From positions 2,790,001-2,854,000 of the forward strand of contig NZ_CP049255.1 of the NCBI RefSeq assembly GCF_011047135.1: a stretch of DNA of 64,000 bases. Direction: 5' to 3'. The position numbers and the translations under genes were made by a program. Below are positions 9,430-17,101 of this stretch, one piece after another. The notes beneath the pieces were generated by a model. The model did not search any database, was not told the origin of the DNA, and saw nothing but the letters and a program-made list of their open reading frames with translations. Position 1 is the stretch's first letter; each line of letters opens with the position of its first letter. Source of the stretch: Microbacterium endophyticum. GTDB taxonomy: Bacteria; Actinomycetota; Actinomycetes; Actinomycetales; Microbacteriaceae.

Positions 9430-9915
9430 TTAGCCGCTGATGTGCGCGACGAGGAACCAACGGTCTTTTTCAAGACTCCGCTGGATCTCGATGGCGACGT
9501 CTTGGCTCGTCTGGTCGATTTCATCGAGTCCCTCGACGGCTGCGCGCACGTCGACGAGTACAGCATCCACATCGCTCACGATGTTCGCCACGATGGCGTC
9601 CCACTGAGTGAATCCGGCGGGAACAGCTGTCGCCGTGGTCTTTTGTGCGATCGTGCTAAGGCGTGCGTCAATCGGCAGGCCCAGAGCAACGATGCGCTCT
9701 GCGGCGGTGTCGGCGCCGGCCTGCGCGTTGCCGACAACGGTGTCGAGGAGTTCGTGAATGGCGATGAAGTTCGCGCCACGGACGTTCCAGTGCGCCTGCT
9801 TGCCGTTCACGGCGAGAGCCTGAAGACCGAGGGCAACGGGGGAGAGGAACTGCGCCGTAGCCGCCGCGACGGTCGGGTCGGCGGTCGTGGCGAGGGTGGT
9901 CTTTGTATCAGTCAT
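9430..9915 (-). CDS. dps: Dps family DNA-binding ferritin-like protein
   Basis: Iron-storing, DNA-protecting dodecameric mini-ferritin (161 aa). The ferroxidase-site residues typical of Dps are visible: QAHWNVRG (His), IHELLD (Asp) and AGADTAAERI (Glu). The start is ATG 9915, preceded by a GGAGGT Shine-Dalgarno. The minus strand also carries TTGCGG, 16 bases, TACCGT as a plausible promoter about 50 bases upstream. The intergenic region shared with the carbonic anhydrase contains an iron-box-like palindrome, suggesting DtxR/IdeR control as reported for dps and ftn in Corynebacterium. Confidence 0.95.
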   Translation of the reverse strand: MTDTKTTLATTADPTVAAATAQFLSPVALGLQALAVNGKQAHWNVRGANFIAIHELLDTVVGNAQAGADTAAERIVALGLPIDARLSTIAQKTTATAVPAGFTQWDAIVANIVSDVDAVLVDVRAAVEGLDEIDQTSQDVAIEIQRSLEKDRWFLVAHISG

Positions 9916-10004
9916 ATTCGTACCTCCGGGTCTTGCAGTTGTTCTGCTGTCATCAACGGTACTCAGCGTGAAATATTCCGCAAGGAAGTTGAGGCAACGC
10001 TTAT

Positions 10005-10023
10005 CAAGGTTGTGCTTACCTTC
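10005..10023. promoter_or_regulatory. DtxR/IdeR-like iron box
   Basis: CAAGGTTGTGCTTACCTTC matches 15 of 19 positions of the published DtxR/IdeR consensus (TWAGGTWAG, SCT, WACCTWA). It overlaps the -10 hexamer of the carbonic anhydrase gene and sits about 90 bases before the dps start. The geometry allows repression of one gene and activation of the other. The match was made by eye. Confidence 0.45.
10017..10022 (+). promoter_or_regulatory. -10 element of a probable leaderless promoter (carbonic anhydrase)
   Basis: TACCTT, six bases, then GTG 10029. It overlaps the iron-box-like palindrome. Confidence 0.45.
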
Positions 10024-10028
10024 GATTC

Positions 10029-10589
10029 GTGAGCGGCAGTAGCGTGAGCGGTATGACGATTGCATCCAGCGCTTCAGTCCTCAGCATCCCCGGCCACGTT
10101 CCGGCGATCGATCCGACGGCTTTCGTGGCAGATGGCGCGCGGGTGGTCGGTGCGGTCACGCTCGCTGAACAAGCGAGCGTTTGGTACAACGCAGTGCTGC
10201 GTGCCGATAGTGCTGCGATAACTATCGGGGCTGGAAGTAACGTGCAAGACAACGTGTCGATTCACGTCGACAGCGGGCACGCGGCATCCGTGGGCGAAAA
10301 CGTCTCGATCGGGCACAACGCCGTCGTGCATGGCTGCACGATCGAAGACGGATGCCTCATCGGAATGGGCAGCGTGATTCTCTCGGGCGCGGTTATCGGC
10401 GCAGGAAGCCTGGTCGCCGGGGGAGCTGTGGTGCTAGAAGGCATGGTGGTTCCACCCGGTTCGCTTGTCGCTGGTGTGCCCGCGAAGGTGCGACGTGAAC
10501 TCAGCGACGAAGAGCGTGACGGTATCTTGAAAAACGCAGCGGCGTATGTCGCTCACAGCGCTGAGCACCGCGGCGCACTACCCGCCTGA
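10029..10589 (+). CDS. Gamma-carbonic anhydrase family protein
   Basis: Left-handed beta-helix (hexapeptide-repeat) protein of 186 aa, family of gamma carbonic anhydrases that hydrate CO2 with a metal held by three histidines. Candidate ligands are seen in VSIHVD, IGHNAV and VVHGC. The conserved C-terminal helix follows LVAGVPAKVRREL. GTG 10029 is chosen because a TANNNT hexamer lies exactly six bases upstream. ATG 10053 is the alternative and would remove eight residues outside the fold. It is divergent from dps with a shared regulatory region. Many members have no proven anhydrase activity. Confidence 0.87.
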   Translation: MSGSSVSGMTIASSASVLSIPGHVPAIDPTAFVADGARVVGAVTLAEQASVWYNAVLRADSAAITIGAGSNVQDNVSIHVDSGHAASVGENVSIGHNAVVHGCTIEDGCLIGMGSVILSGAVIGAGSLVAGGAVVLEGMVVPPGSLVAGVPAKVRRELSDEERDGILKNAAAYVAHSAEHRGALPA

Positions 10590-10613
10590 CGCTCACGCCT
10601 GGAGCAACAAAGC

Positions 10614-10679
10614 GTCGGAGAATCACACTCTGTCGGAGGCTATTTGCGAGAAACCTCCGACTGAGCGCGATACTCCGAC
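10614..10679. repeat. 66-bp four-box palindrome, copy 1
   Basis: GTCGGA, 12 nt, GTCGGA, 18 nt, TCCGAC, 12 nt, TCCGAC. The arms pair over 24 positions with four mismatches, and outer GC/GC and inner GG/CC pairs extend the stem. It lies 25 bases after the carbonic anhydrase stop and before the convergent alcohol dehydrogenase gene. Same family as the copies at 22135, 23604 and 24616. Confidence 0.85.
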
Positions 10680-10710
10680 GCAGTGAATCTGCGACGCGGT
10701 GAAGTGAGGC

Positions 10711-11757
10711 TTAGGCCTGAGGGACGATCACGGCGCGTGCCGAAAGCGTGCCGGCCTGCATCCGTTTGTAAGCCTCGGGAGCCTCGTCTAGCGTGAAGCG
10801 TTCGATGTCCGGAGTGATCTGACCGGCTTGATACATCGCGACAACTTCGTGCAAGTCGGCGATGGTGCCCCAGTAGGTATTGGTAACGACAGCCTGGTAG
10901 GGATTGGTGAAGAACGTCCACGTAGCTTCGCCGCCTGCGATGCCGACAACGGTGAGGCGACCGCCCTGAGCGAGCACAGACTGGCCGAGCTTGATTGTGG
11001 GCGAGACGCCGACGAAATCGAACACGGCGTCAACGCCGCGGCCGCCGGTGAGCTCTCGAATGCGCGCTGCTTGGTCTTCGCCTGCACCCACAGTGACGGC
11101 TCCGCGCTCGGAGGCGCGTGCCATGGCGTCTTCTTTTGCATCTGTCGCGATGACTGTCGCGCAGGTGAGTGCCTGCAAGATCTGGACGGCAATCTGGCCG
11201 AGTCCGCCGAGGCCGATGACCAGAGCTGTCGCGCCACCCTTCGCGAGGACGGGCTGGGCGAGCGTTATGGCGTGATAGGGCGTCAGCGCTGCATCCGCCA
11301 GCGGGGCCGCGGTCACAGGATCGGAATCACCGAGAGCGACAAGGTTGCGGCTTGGGACGACGACATACTCAGCCATTCCACCGTCGCGACCAAGGCCGAC
11401 TCCGAGGTAGGGCTGTGTTGCGACATTCTGACAGTAGGTGTCTTGGCCGCGCGTGCACGGTACACAGTGACCACAACCGATGGGGCCGTAGACGAGGTAT
11501 GCGTCGCCTTTTTGAAAACCTGAAACACCCGGACCTACTTCTTCGACCCATCCGGAGTTTTCGTGACCGAGCGTGAATGGTGCGCTCATCCCACCTGGTG
11601 ATGTCTCAGCGGTGAAGTCCGAAAAGATCGACACGTCGGAGTGACAAGCCCCGGCACCCGCGACCTTCAGGAGCACCTCACCAGGGCCTGGGGCAGGTCG
11701 TGGCACGTCTTCGAGAGTCGGAAAGGTCTGCCAAGCAGTAAATCGCATTGCACGCAT
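10711..11757 (-). CDS. Zinc-dependent NAD(P) alcohol dehydrogenase
   Basis: Medium-chain dehydrogenase of 348 aa. The catalytic zinc site is formed by Cys38-His39 (GACHSD) and the GHENSG motif. The structural zinc site is the four-cysteine lobe CGHCVPCTRGQDTYC. The Rossmann motif is VIGLGGLGQIAVQ. The overall pattern resembles the NAD-dependent Adh group active on primary or aromatic alcohols. ATG 11757 and ATG 11748 are both possible starts. It is transcribed alone, towards the carbonic anhydrase gene, with palindrome copy 1 in the convergent gap. Confidence 0.92.
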   Translation of the reverse strand: MRAMRFTAWQTFPTLEDVPRPAPGPGEVLLKVAGAGACHSDVSIFSDFTAETSPGGMSAPFTLGHENSGWVEEVGPGVSGFQKGDAYLVYGPIGCGHCVPCTRGQDTYCQNVATQPYLGVGLGRDGGMAEYVVVPSRNLVALGDSDPVTAAPLADAALTPYHAITLAQPVLAKGGATALVIGLGGLGQIAVQILQALTCATVIATDAKEDAMARASERGAVTVGAGEDQAARIRELTGGRGVDAVFDFVGVSPTIKLGQSVLAQGGRLTVVGIAGGEATWTFFTNPYQAVVTNTYWGTIADLHEVVAMYQAGQITPDIERFTLDEAPEAYKRMQAGTLSARAVIVPQA

Positions 11758-11889
11758 GCTCGAATACCCACTTTCGTGGCTCTTACGCGCACGAGCATCG
11801 CACGTTCCGAAGCTTCAATCAGGCTACGCCCGCGTGACTGGTCTAACGACGTGACTGGTATAACGACTTTCGTCAGTATGACGAGTATG

Positions 11890-11963
11890 TGGAGGGGCTG
11901 ACGAGAATCGAACTCGCATCATCTGTTTGGAAGACAGAGGCTTTACCACTAAGCTACAGCCCC
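11890..11963 (-). tRNA. tRNA-Gly (TCC)
   Basis: The minus strand folds as a cloverleaf: acceptor arms GGGGCTG / CAGCCCC, anticodon loop CTTCCAA (anticodon TCC) and T-loop TTCGATT. An encoded CCA lies at 11890-11892. It reads GGA/GGG glycine codons. Confidence 0.96.
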
Positions 11964-12004
11964 ACGTTCGGCACAATTCCGCCGAAGTGTGAATATTGAA
12001 TTGA

Positions 12005-12023
12005 CGGGGAATGTTGTTCCCCG
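12005..12023. other. Short hairpin between the two tRNA genes
   Basis: CGGGGAA / TTCCCCG with a 5-base loop. It lies upstream of both tRNA genes (which are divergent); no U tract follows. The rest of 11964-12161 shows no gene. Confidence 0.35.
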
Positions 12024-12161
12024 CGCCCCATCGGGCACTGGACAATCGTAGTACACATCTGAGTGACTTCAGTGCGCGGTGTGAGCCGGGTCTAGATTCT
12101 GGCGTCCGTCAGCTAGAGTAATGGGGGCCGATTTTCGTGCACGTTCGCGTGCGCGCCCGTC

Positions 12162-12235
12162 CGGGGCGTAGCTCAGCTTGGTAGAGCGCCCGCTTTGGGA
12201 GCGGGAGGCCGCAGGTTCGAATCCTGTCGCCCCGA
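12162..12235 (+). tRNA. tRNA-Pro (TGG)
   Basis: Acceptor arms CGGGGCG / CGCCCCG, anticodon stem CCCGC / GCGGG with loop TTTGGGA (anticodon TGG), T-loop TTCGAAT. CCA is not encoded. It lies just upstream of tig, a frequent arrangement in Actinobacteria. Confidence 0.96.
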
Positions 12236-12303
12236 CACAATAAGGCCCCCAGACCTTCAGCCCACGGCATATGCGCGTGGAAATCAGAGGAGAACGAACA
12301 GGT

Positions 12304-13674
12304 ATGGTCACCAGCACCGTCGAGACACTCACGCCTACACGTGTGAAGCTCCACATCACGGTCACCCCCGACGAGCTCAAGCCGAGCATCGCCCACGCAT
12401 ATGAGCACATCGCTCAGGACATCCAGGTTCCCGGATTCCGCAAGGGTAAGGTTCCCGCCCCGATCATTGACCAGCGCGTCGGTCGTGGCGCTGTCATCGA
12501 GCACGCCGTCAGCGAGGGCCTTGATACGTTCTACCGCGAGGCCGTTTCGGCTCACGAGATCCGCGTGATCGGTCGCCCGAGCGCGGACATCGTTGAATGG
12601 CCCAACGACAAGGACTTCTCCGGAGACCTCCTCGTTACCGTTGAGGTGGATGTGCGTCCCGAGTTCGATCTGCCAGCGTTCGAAGGTACAACCATCACCG
12701 TTGACGCCGTCGAGACCGATGACGCAGCGATCGACAAGGAACTCGACGAACTTCGCGCGCGTTTCGGCACCCTTGTCACGGTGGACCGCCCCGCAGCAAC
12801 CGGCGACTTCGTTGAACTTGACCTCGTAGCCACGATCGACGGCAACGAAATCGATCGCGCCGAAGGCGTGTCGTATGAAGTCGGCTCCGGTGAACTTCTG
12901 CAGGGCATCGACGAAGCGCTTGACTCGCTCACCGCTGGCGAAGACACGACGTTCCGCTCGAAGCTCGTTGGTGGCGACCACGCTGGCGAAGAGGCAGAAG
13001 TTGCTGTCTCGGTTAAAGCTGTCAAGGAGCGCGAGCTTCCGGAAGCAGACGACGACTTTGCTCAGATCTCCAGCGAATTCGACACGCTCGAAGAGCTTCG
13101 CGGCTCGCTCGCGGACCGCGTTGCGCAGCAGTCGACCTTCTCGCAGGGTTCAGCAGCTCGCGACAAGCTCGTCGAGGCGCTGCTCGAACAGGTCGAGATC
13201 CCCGTTCCGCCGCAGCTGGTCGAAGACGAGGTGCACACCCACCTCGAAGGCGAAAATCGTCTCGAAGATGACGAGCACCGCGCAGAGGTCACCGAAGCCA
13301 GCGAGAAGCAGTTCCGCACGCAGGTTCTTCTCGACAAGATCGCCGAAGAAAACAACGTTCAGGTCTCGCAGGATGAGCTGACGCAGTACCTCATCCAGTC
13401 CGCAGCTCAATACGGAATGGCTCCGCAGGACTTCGTCAACGCGCTTCAGGAGAACAACCAGCTTCCCGCTCTCATGGGCGAAGTAGCTCGCAACAAGGCT
13501 CTTGCTGTAGCTCTCGGTCGCGTCAACGTTGTCGACACAAACGGCAACGCTGTCGACCTCTCGGGTTTCATCGCCATCGAAGATGAAGCAGAAGCTGAAG
13601 AAGAGACCGTCGACGAGGCTGAAGAGATCACCGCGGCCGCAGCAGACGCTGAGGGCGAAGAAGACACCAAGTAG
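12304..13674 (+). CDS. tig: Trigger factor
   Basis: Ribosome-associated chaperone and peptidyl-prolyl isomerase (456 aa) that meets nascent chains at the exit tunnel. The ribosome-binding signature [19 protein letters not shown] is at about residues 43-61. The FKBP-like PPIase domain ([15 protein letters not shown] and following) is central, and a helical C-domain follows. The extreme C-terminus is an acidic tail ([16 protein letters not shown]). ATG 12304 is used; an AGGAG lies ten bases upstream. A strong hairpin follows the stop. It heads the tig-clpP1-clpP2-clpX proteostasis block. Confidence 0.97.
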   Translation: MVTSTVETLTPTRVKLHITVTPDELKPSIAHAYEHIAQDIQVPGFRKGKVPAPIIDQRVGRGAVIEHAVSEGLDTFYREAVSAHEIRVIGRPSADIVEWPNDKDFSGDLLVTVEVDVRPEFDLPAFEGTTITVDAVETDDAAIDKELDELRARFGTLVTVDRPAATGDFVELDLVATIDGNEIDRAEGVSYEVGSGELLQGIDEALDSLTAGEDTTFRSKLVGGDHAGEEAEVAVSVKAVKERELPEADDDFAQISSEFDTLEELRGSLADRVAQQSTFSQGSAARDKLVEALLEQVEIPVPPQLVEDEVHTHLEGENRLEDDEHRAEVTEASEKQFRTQVLLDKIAEENNVQVSQDELTQYLIQSAAQYGMAPQDFVNALQENNQLPALMGEVARNKALAVALGRVNVVDTNGNAVDLSGFIAIEDEAEAEEETVDEAEEITAAAADAEGEEDTK

Positions 13675-13686
13675 AAGATCTACAGA

Positions 13687-13720
13687 CGAAGGTGCGGATG
13701 CTGCGGCATCCGCACCTTCG
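13687..13720 (+). terminator. Terminator after tig
   Basis: Perfect 15-bp stem CGAAGGTGCGGATGC / GCATCCGCACCTTCG with a 4-base loop (TGCG), followed by TCGTTCG. Very stable but with a poor U tract. Confidence 0.75.
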
Positions 13721-13740
13721 TCGTTCGAGGAGACGGCGAC

Positions 13741-14238
13741 ATGAGCCTGAGCTGGCAAGAGCGCATCGATGCGGTGTGGGCCGACACGACGTTGAGTGAT
13801 GCGGAACGCATCGCCGCTATCGACGATGTTGCCGCAGAGCGCGGTGAATCCGATCCAGTTGCCCTTTTTGAACGCGGGGGAGCCCGGGATTCGGCTGGCA
13901 TCGAATACGAAGCCGTCGCCCTCTACCGACGTGCGCTCGAGGCAGGCCTGCCCGAACTGCAGCGCGTGCAAGCGTCGGTCCAACTTGCGAGCACTCTCCG
14001 CAACCTCGGTGAAGTTTCCGAAAGCATCCGGCTTCTGCAAGCTGAGCGAGCGAACGCCCATCGTCACGGTCTTGCGGACGCAGTGGAGGCGTTCTACGCA
14101 CTGGCACTCGCGAGCGACGATCGGCCCGTCGAGGCTGCCGCGGTTGCGCTTGCGGCTCTCGCCCCACATCTTCCGCAATATTCACGTTCTGTGCGCGCAT
14201 ACGCTGATGAGCTCTCATCGCTGCGTTCCGAGAATTAG
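13741..14238 (+). CDS. Tetratricopeptide-repeat protein
   Basis: A soluble 165-aa alpha-helical protein with no signal peptide. Repeated A/L-rich helices with TPR-like spacing (EYEAVALYRRALEAGL, LQRVQASVQLASTLRNLGE, ESIRLLQAERANAHRHG) match the TPR_5 type. It probably mediates protein-protein contacts; no catalytic motif is seen. A GAGGAG lies about nine bases before the ATG. It is placed between tig and clpP1, so a role in chaperone or protease function is possible, but this rests on position only. Confidence 0.8.
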   Translation: MSLSWQERIDAVWADTTLSDAERIAAIDDVAAERGESDPVALFERGGARDSAGIEYEAVALYRRALEAGLPELQRVQASVQLASTLRNLGEVSESIRLLQAERANAHRHGLADAVEAFYALALASDDRPVEAAAVALAALAPHLPQYSRSVRAYADELSSLRSEN

Positions 14239-14258
14239 CCAACGTGGCCACGACACCT

Positions 14259-14276
14259 CGTATGCCGACGGCGAAC
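14259..14276. promoter_or_regulatory. ClgR-like operator upstream of clpP1
   Basis: CGTATGCCGACGGCGAAC matches the published ClgR consensus (WNNWCGCY, NANR, GCGWWS) except at two positions. It lies about 28 bases before the -10 TAGATT and 65 bases before the clpP1 ATG, where an activator would bind. ClgR activates clpP1P2 in other Actinobacteria. Confidence 0.5.
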
Positions 14277-14303
14277 ACGGGCTGAGCCTTCTTTTTGCGC
14301 CGG

Positions 14304-14309
14304 TAGATT
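14304..14309 (+). promoter_or_regulatory. -10 element of the clpP1 promoter (candidate)
   Basis: TAGATT, 31 bases before the clpP1 ATG; the -35 region is poor, in keeping with an activator-dependent promoter. Confidence 0.4.
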
Positions 14310-14340
14310 CAATGTCACGTCCACGAAATCAGGAGTGAAC

Positions 14341-14925
14341 ATGGCCGAACCTCTCATGGCAACCAGCGTCTTTGACAGGCTGCTGAAGGATCGCATCATC
14401 TGGCTCGGTTCAGAGGTGCGCGACGAGAACGCAAACGAAATCTGCGCCAAGATCTTGCTTCTGGCAGCTGAGGACGCGCAGAAAGACATCTACCTTTACA
14501 TCAATTCGCCCGGTGGTTCGATCACCGCGGGAATGGCGATCTACGACACGATGCAATTCGTCCCGAACGACATCGTCACCGTAGGAATCGGCATGGCGGC
14601 ATCGATGGGTCAGCTTCTGCTGACCAGCGGAACCAAGGGCAAGCGCTACATCACACCGAACGCCCGCGTGCTGTTGCACCAGCCTCACGGCGGATTCGGT
14701 GGCACGTCCAGTGACATTCAGACTCAGGCGCAGCTCATTCTCGATATGAAGCGCCGCCTCGCTGAGATCACCGCTGGCCAGACCGGAAAGAGCGTCGAGC
14801 AGATCAATGCTGACGGTGACCGTGACCGCTGGTTCGGGGCCGAAGAGGCACTTGAGTACGGCTTCGTCGACCACATTCGCGAACACGCCACCGACGTCAC
14901 TGGCGGCGGCGGTACCAAAAACTGA
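14341..14925 (+). CDS. clpP1: ATP-dependent Clp protease proteolytic subunit 1
   Basis: Serine peptidase subunit (194 aa) of the actinobacterial two-ring ClpP1P2 protease. The catalytic triad is Ser88 (GMAASMGQ), His113 (LLHQPHGG) and Asp162 ([11 protein letters not shown]). INSPGGS marks the oxyanion region. ATG 14341 has a GGAG five bases upstream; GTG 14335 is an alternative. clpP2 follows after 29 bases in the same operon. A ClgR-like site lies upstream. In mycobacteria ClpP1 and ClpP2 are both needed for activity and work with ClpX or ClpC1. Confidence 0.97.
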   Translation: MAEPLMATSVFDRLLKDRIIWLGSEVRDENANEICAKILLLAAEDAQKDIYLYINSPGGSITAGMAIYDTMQFVPNDIVTVGIGMAASMGQLLLTSGTKGKRYITPNARVLLHQPHGGFGGTSSDIQTQAQLILDMKRRLAEITAGQTGKSVEQINADGDRDRWFGAEEALEYGFVDHIREHATDVTGGGGTKN

Positions 14926-14954
14926 GTATCGAAGGCGAAAGAGAGATAATCCGC

Positions 14955-15620
14955 ATGAACACCCCCTCCTTCGGCTACCCGCTGGGCCTTCAGATGCCCA
15001 GCAGCCGCTACGTACTGCCGCAGTTCGAAGAGCGAACGGCATACGGCTACAAGCGCCAGGACCCGTACAACAAGCTCTTCGAAGACCGCGTCATCTTCCT
15101 CGGTGTGCAGGTAGACGACGCATCGGCGGATGACGTTATGGCGCAGCTCCTGGTTCTCGAAAGCCAGGATCCAGACCGTGACATCATCATGTACATCAAC
15201 TCACCCGGTGGATCCTTCACCGCGATGACAGCGATCTACGACACGATGCAGTACGTCTCGCCGCAGATTCAGACTGTCGTTTTGGGCCAGGCAGCATCCG
15301 CTGCATCTGTTCTGCTCGCTGCTGGTGCACCGGGCAAGCGGCTCGCGCTACCGAACGCTCGTATCCTGATCCACCAGCCCGCTGTCGGCGAAGCGGGCCA
15401 GGGGCAGGCTTCGGATATCGAGATTCAGGCCGCGGAAATTCTGCGCATGCGTACCTGGCTTGAGGCGACGCTGTCGAAGCACTCGAACCGCACTCAGGAA
15501 CAGGTCAACCGCGATATCGATCGTGACAACATCCTCTCAGCGGAGCAAGCCGTCGAGTATGGCCTCGTTGACCAGGTGCTGACCACGCGCAAGCGCACAC
15601 CTGCTGCGATCACATCCTGA
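14955..15620 (+). CDS. clpP2: ATP-dependent Clp protease proteolytic subunit 2
   Basis: Second ClpP ring subunit (221 aa). The triad is Ser115 (GQAASAASVL), His140 (ILIHQPAV) and Asp191 (DRDNILSAEQA). It has the longer N-terminal segment (about 35 residues, with YVLPQFEERTAYG) typical of actinobacterial ClpP2; part of this is a propeptide in mycobacteria. It is cotranscribed with clpP1 and followed by a textbook intrinsic terminator. Confidence 0.97.
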   Translation: MNTPSFGYPLGLQMPSSRYVLPQFEERTAYGYKRQDPYNKLFEDRVIFLGVQVDDASADDVMAQLLVLESQDPDRDIIMYINSPGGSFTAMTAIYDTMQYVSPQIQTVVLGQAASAASVLLAAGAPGKRLALPNARILIHQPAVGEAGQGQASDIEIQAAEILRMRTWLEATLSKHSNRTQEQVNRDIDRDNILSAEQAVEYGLVDQVLTTRKRTPAAITS

Positions 15621-15632
15621 GCATGATTTCTC

Positions 15633-15674
15633 GCGACGGCGCCCTGGCTTCGCATCAGGGCGCCGTCGCTTTTT
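15633..15674 (+). terminator. Intrinsic terminator of clpP1-clpP2
   Basis: 14-bp perfect stem GCGACGGCGCCCTG / CAGGGCGCCGTCGC with a 9-base loop, followed directly by TTTTT. Confidence 0.95.
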
Positions 15675-15750
15675 GTCTCGGACCGCGCACGTAGGACAAG
15701 CCATTCGCGGCGAGCGCCCGACAATACCCACGGATGTCGGTTGCAGCAGC

Positions 15751-15756
15751 TAGGCT
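15751..15756 (+). promoter_or_regulatory. -10 element upstream of clpX (candidate)
   Basis: TAGGCT, 38 bases before the clpX ATG and downstream of the clpP terminator, so clpX has its own promoter. Confidence 0.4.
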
Positions 15757-15794
15757 CGAAAACCACGGTGGAAGCCGCCTTAAGGAGGAATGAA

Positions 15795-17063
15795 ATGGCA
15801 CGAATCGGTGAAAGCGCCGACCTTTTCAAGTGTTCCTTCTGTGGCAAAAGCCAAAAGCAGGTGCAGCAACTGATCGCCGGCCCGGGTGTGTACATCTGCG
15901 ACGAATGCGTCGAGTTGTGTAATGAAATCATCGAAGAGCGCATGGCAGAGCAGGGCTCTGGCGTCGTTTCCGATTTTGAACTCCCCAAGCCGCGCGAGAT
16001 CTTCGACTTTCTCGAGGAGTATGTCGTCGGTCAAAAAGATGCGAAGCGTGCGCTGTCTGTGGCTGTCTACAACCACTACAAGCGTGTGCAGTCGCACACG
16101 ACGATCACTTCCGCCGAGCAGCGGGCCGATGAAGTGGAGATCGCGAAGAGCAACATTTTGCTCCTCGGTCCTACCGGGTGTGGCAAGACCTATCTCGCGC
16201 AGACGCTCGCGAAGCGACTGAACGTTCCGTTCGCCGTCGCCGATGCAACGGCCCTGACTGAAGCAGGCTACGTCGGCGAAGATGTCGAGAACATTCTTCT
16301 CAAGCTGCTCCAGGCTGCGGACTTCGACACAAAGCGTGCCGAGACGGGCATCATCTACATTGACGAGGTCGATAAGGTTGCTCGCAAGGCCGAGAACCCT
16401 TCGATCACGCGCGATGTTTCGGGTGAGGGCGTGCAGCAGGCGTTGCTGAAGATCCTCGAGGGCACGGTCGCTTCGGTTCCACCTCAGGGTGGCCGTAAGC
16501 ACCCCCACCAAGAGTTCATTCAGATCGACACGACCAACGTGCTGTTCATCGTCGCTGGAGCATTTGCCGGTCTCGAAGACATCATCTCTTCGCGCGTCGG
16601 CCGGCACGGTGTCGGGTTCGGTGCTCAGCTGCAAGACAAAGACGCGCAGGCGAATTTGTTCGGCGAGGTGCTTCCAGAGGATCTGCACAAATTCGGCCTC
16701 ATCCCGGAGTTCATCGGGCGCCTTCCGGTCGTCGCCTCCGTCGCGCCCCTCGACCAGTCAGCTTTGATGGAGATTCTCACGACTCCGCGCAATGCGCTCG
16801 TCAAGCAGTATCAGCGCATGTTCGAGATCGATGGTGTCGAGCTAGAGTTCGAAAGCGGTGCACTAGAGGCGATCGCTGACCTCGCCGTATTGCGAAAGAC
16901 GGGCGCACGCGGGTTGCGAGCCATCCTGGAAGACGTTCTCGGGCCAATCATGTTCGAGATTCCGTCTGCCGATGACGTCGACAAGGTCATCATCACTCGC
17001 GAGTCGGTCGAGACGAACGCCGCTCCCACGTTCGTTCTACAGCAAAAGCGCAAGAGCGCGTAA
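15795..17063 (+). CDS. clpX: ATP-dependent Clp protease ATP-binding subunit ClpX
   Basis: AAA+ unfoldase (422 aa) that feeds tagged substrates into ClpP1P2. The N-terminal zinc-binding domain has CSFC and CDEC. Walker A is GPTGCGKT, Walker [10 protein letters not shown], the pore/RKH region GGRKHPHQ, and the ClpP-contacting loop GVGFGAQ. ATG 15795 is selected by a perfect AAGGAGG six bases upstream; the frame is open further upstream without such a signal. It is separated from clpP2 by a terminator and carries its own -10 TAGGCT. Confidence 0.97.
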   Translation: MARIGESADLFKCSFCGKSQKQVQQLIAGPGVYICDECVELCNEIIEERMAEQGSGVVSDFELPKPREIFDFLEEYVVGQKDAKRALSVAVYNHYKRVQSHTTITSAEQRADEVEIAKSNILLLGPTGCGKTYLAQTLAKRLNVPFAVADATALTEAGYVGEDVENILLKLLQAADFDTKRAETGIIYIDEVDKVARKAENPSITRDVSGEGVQQALLKILEGTVASVPPQGGRKHPHQEFIQIDTTNVLFIVAGAFAGLEDIISSRVGRHGVGFGAQLQDKDAQANLFGEVLPEDLHKFGLIPEFIGRLPVVASVAPLDQSALMEILTTPRNALVKQYQRMFEIDGVELEFESGALEAIADLAVLRKTGARGLRAILEDVLGPIMFEIPSADDVDKVIITRESVETNAAPTFVLQQKRKSA

Positions 17064-17101
17064 CTCGATCACACCGGTAGTGCCAGCGTGATCGACAACG
17101 C

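Noticed and set aside
12109..12981. Antisense open frame across tRNA-Pro and the start of tig
   Set aside because: It runs through a tRNA gene and a well-matched trigger factor, has no start signal and is an effect of codon bias.
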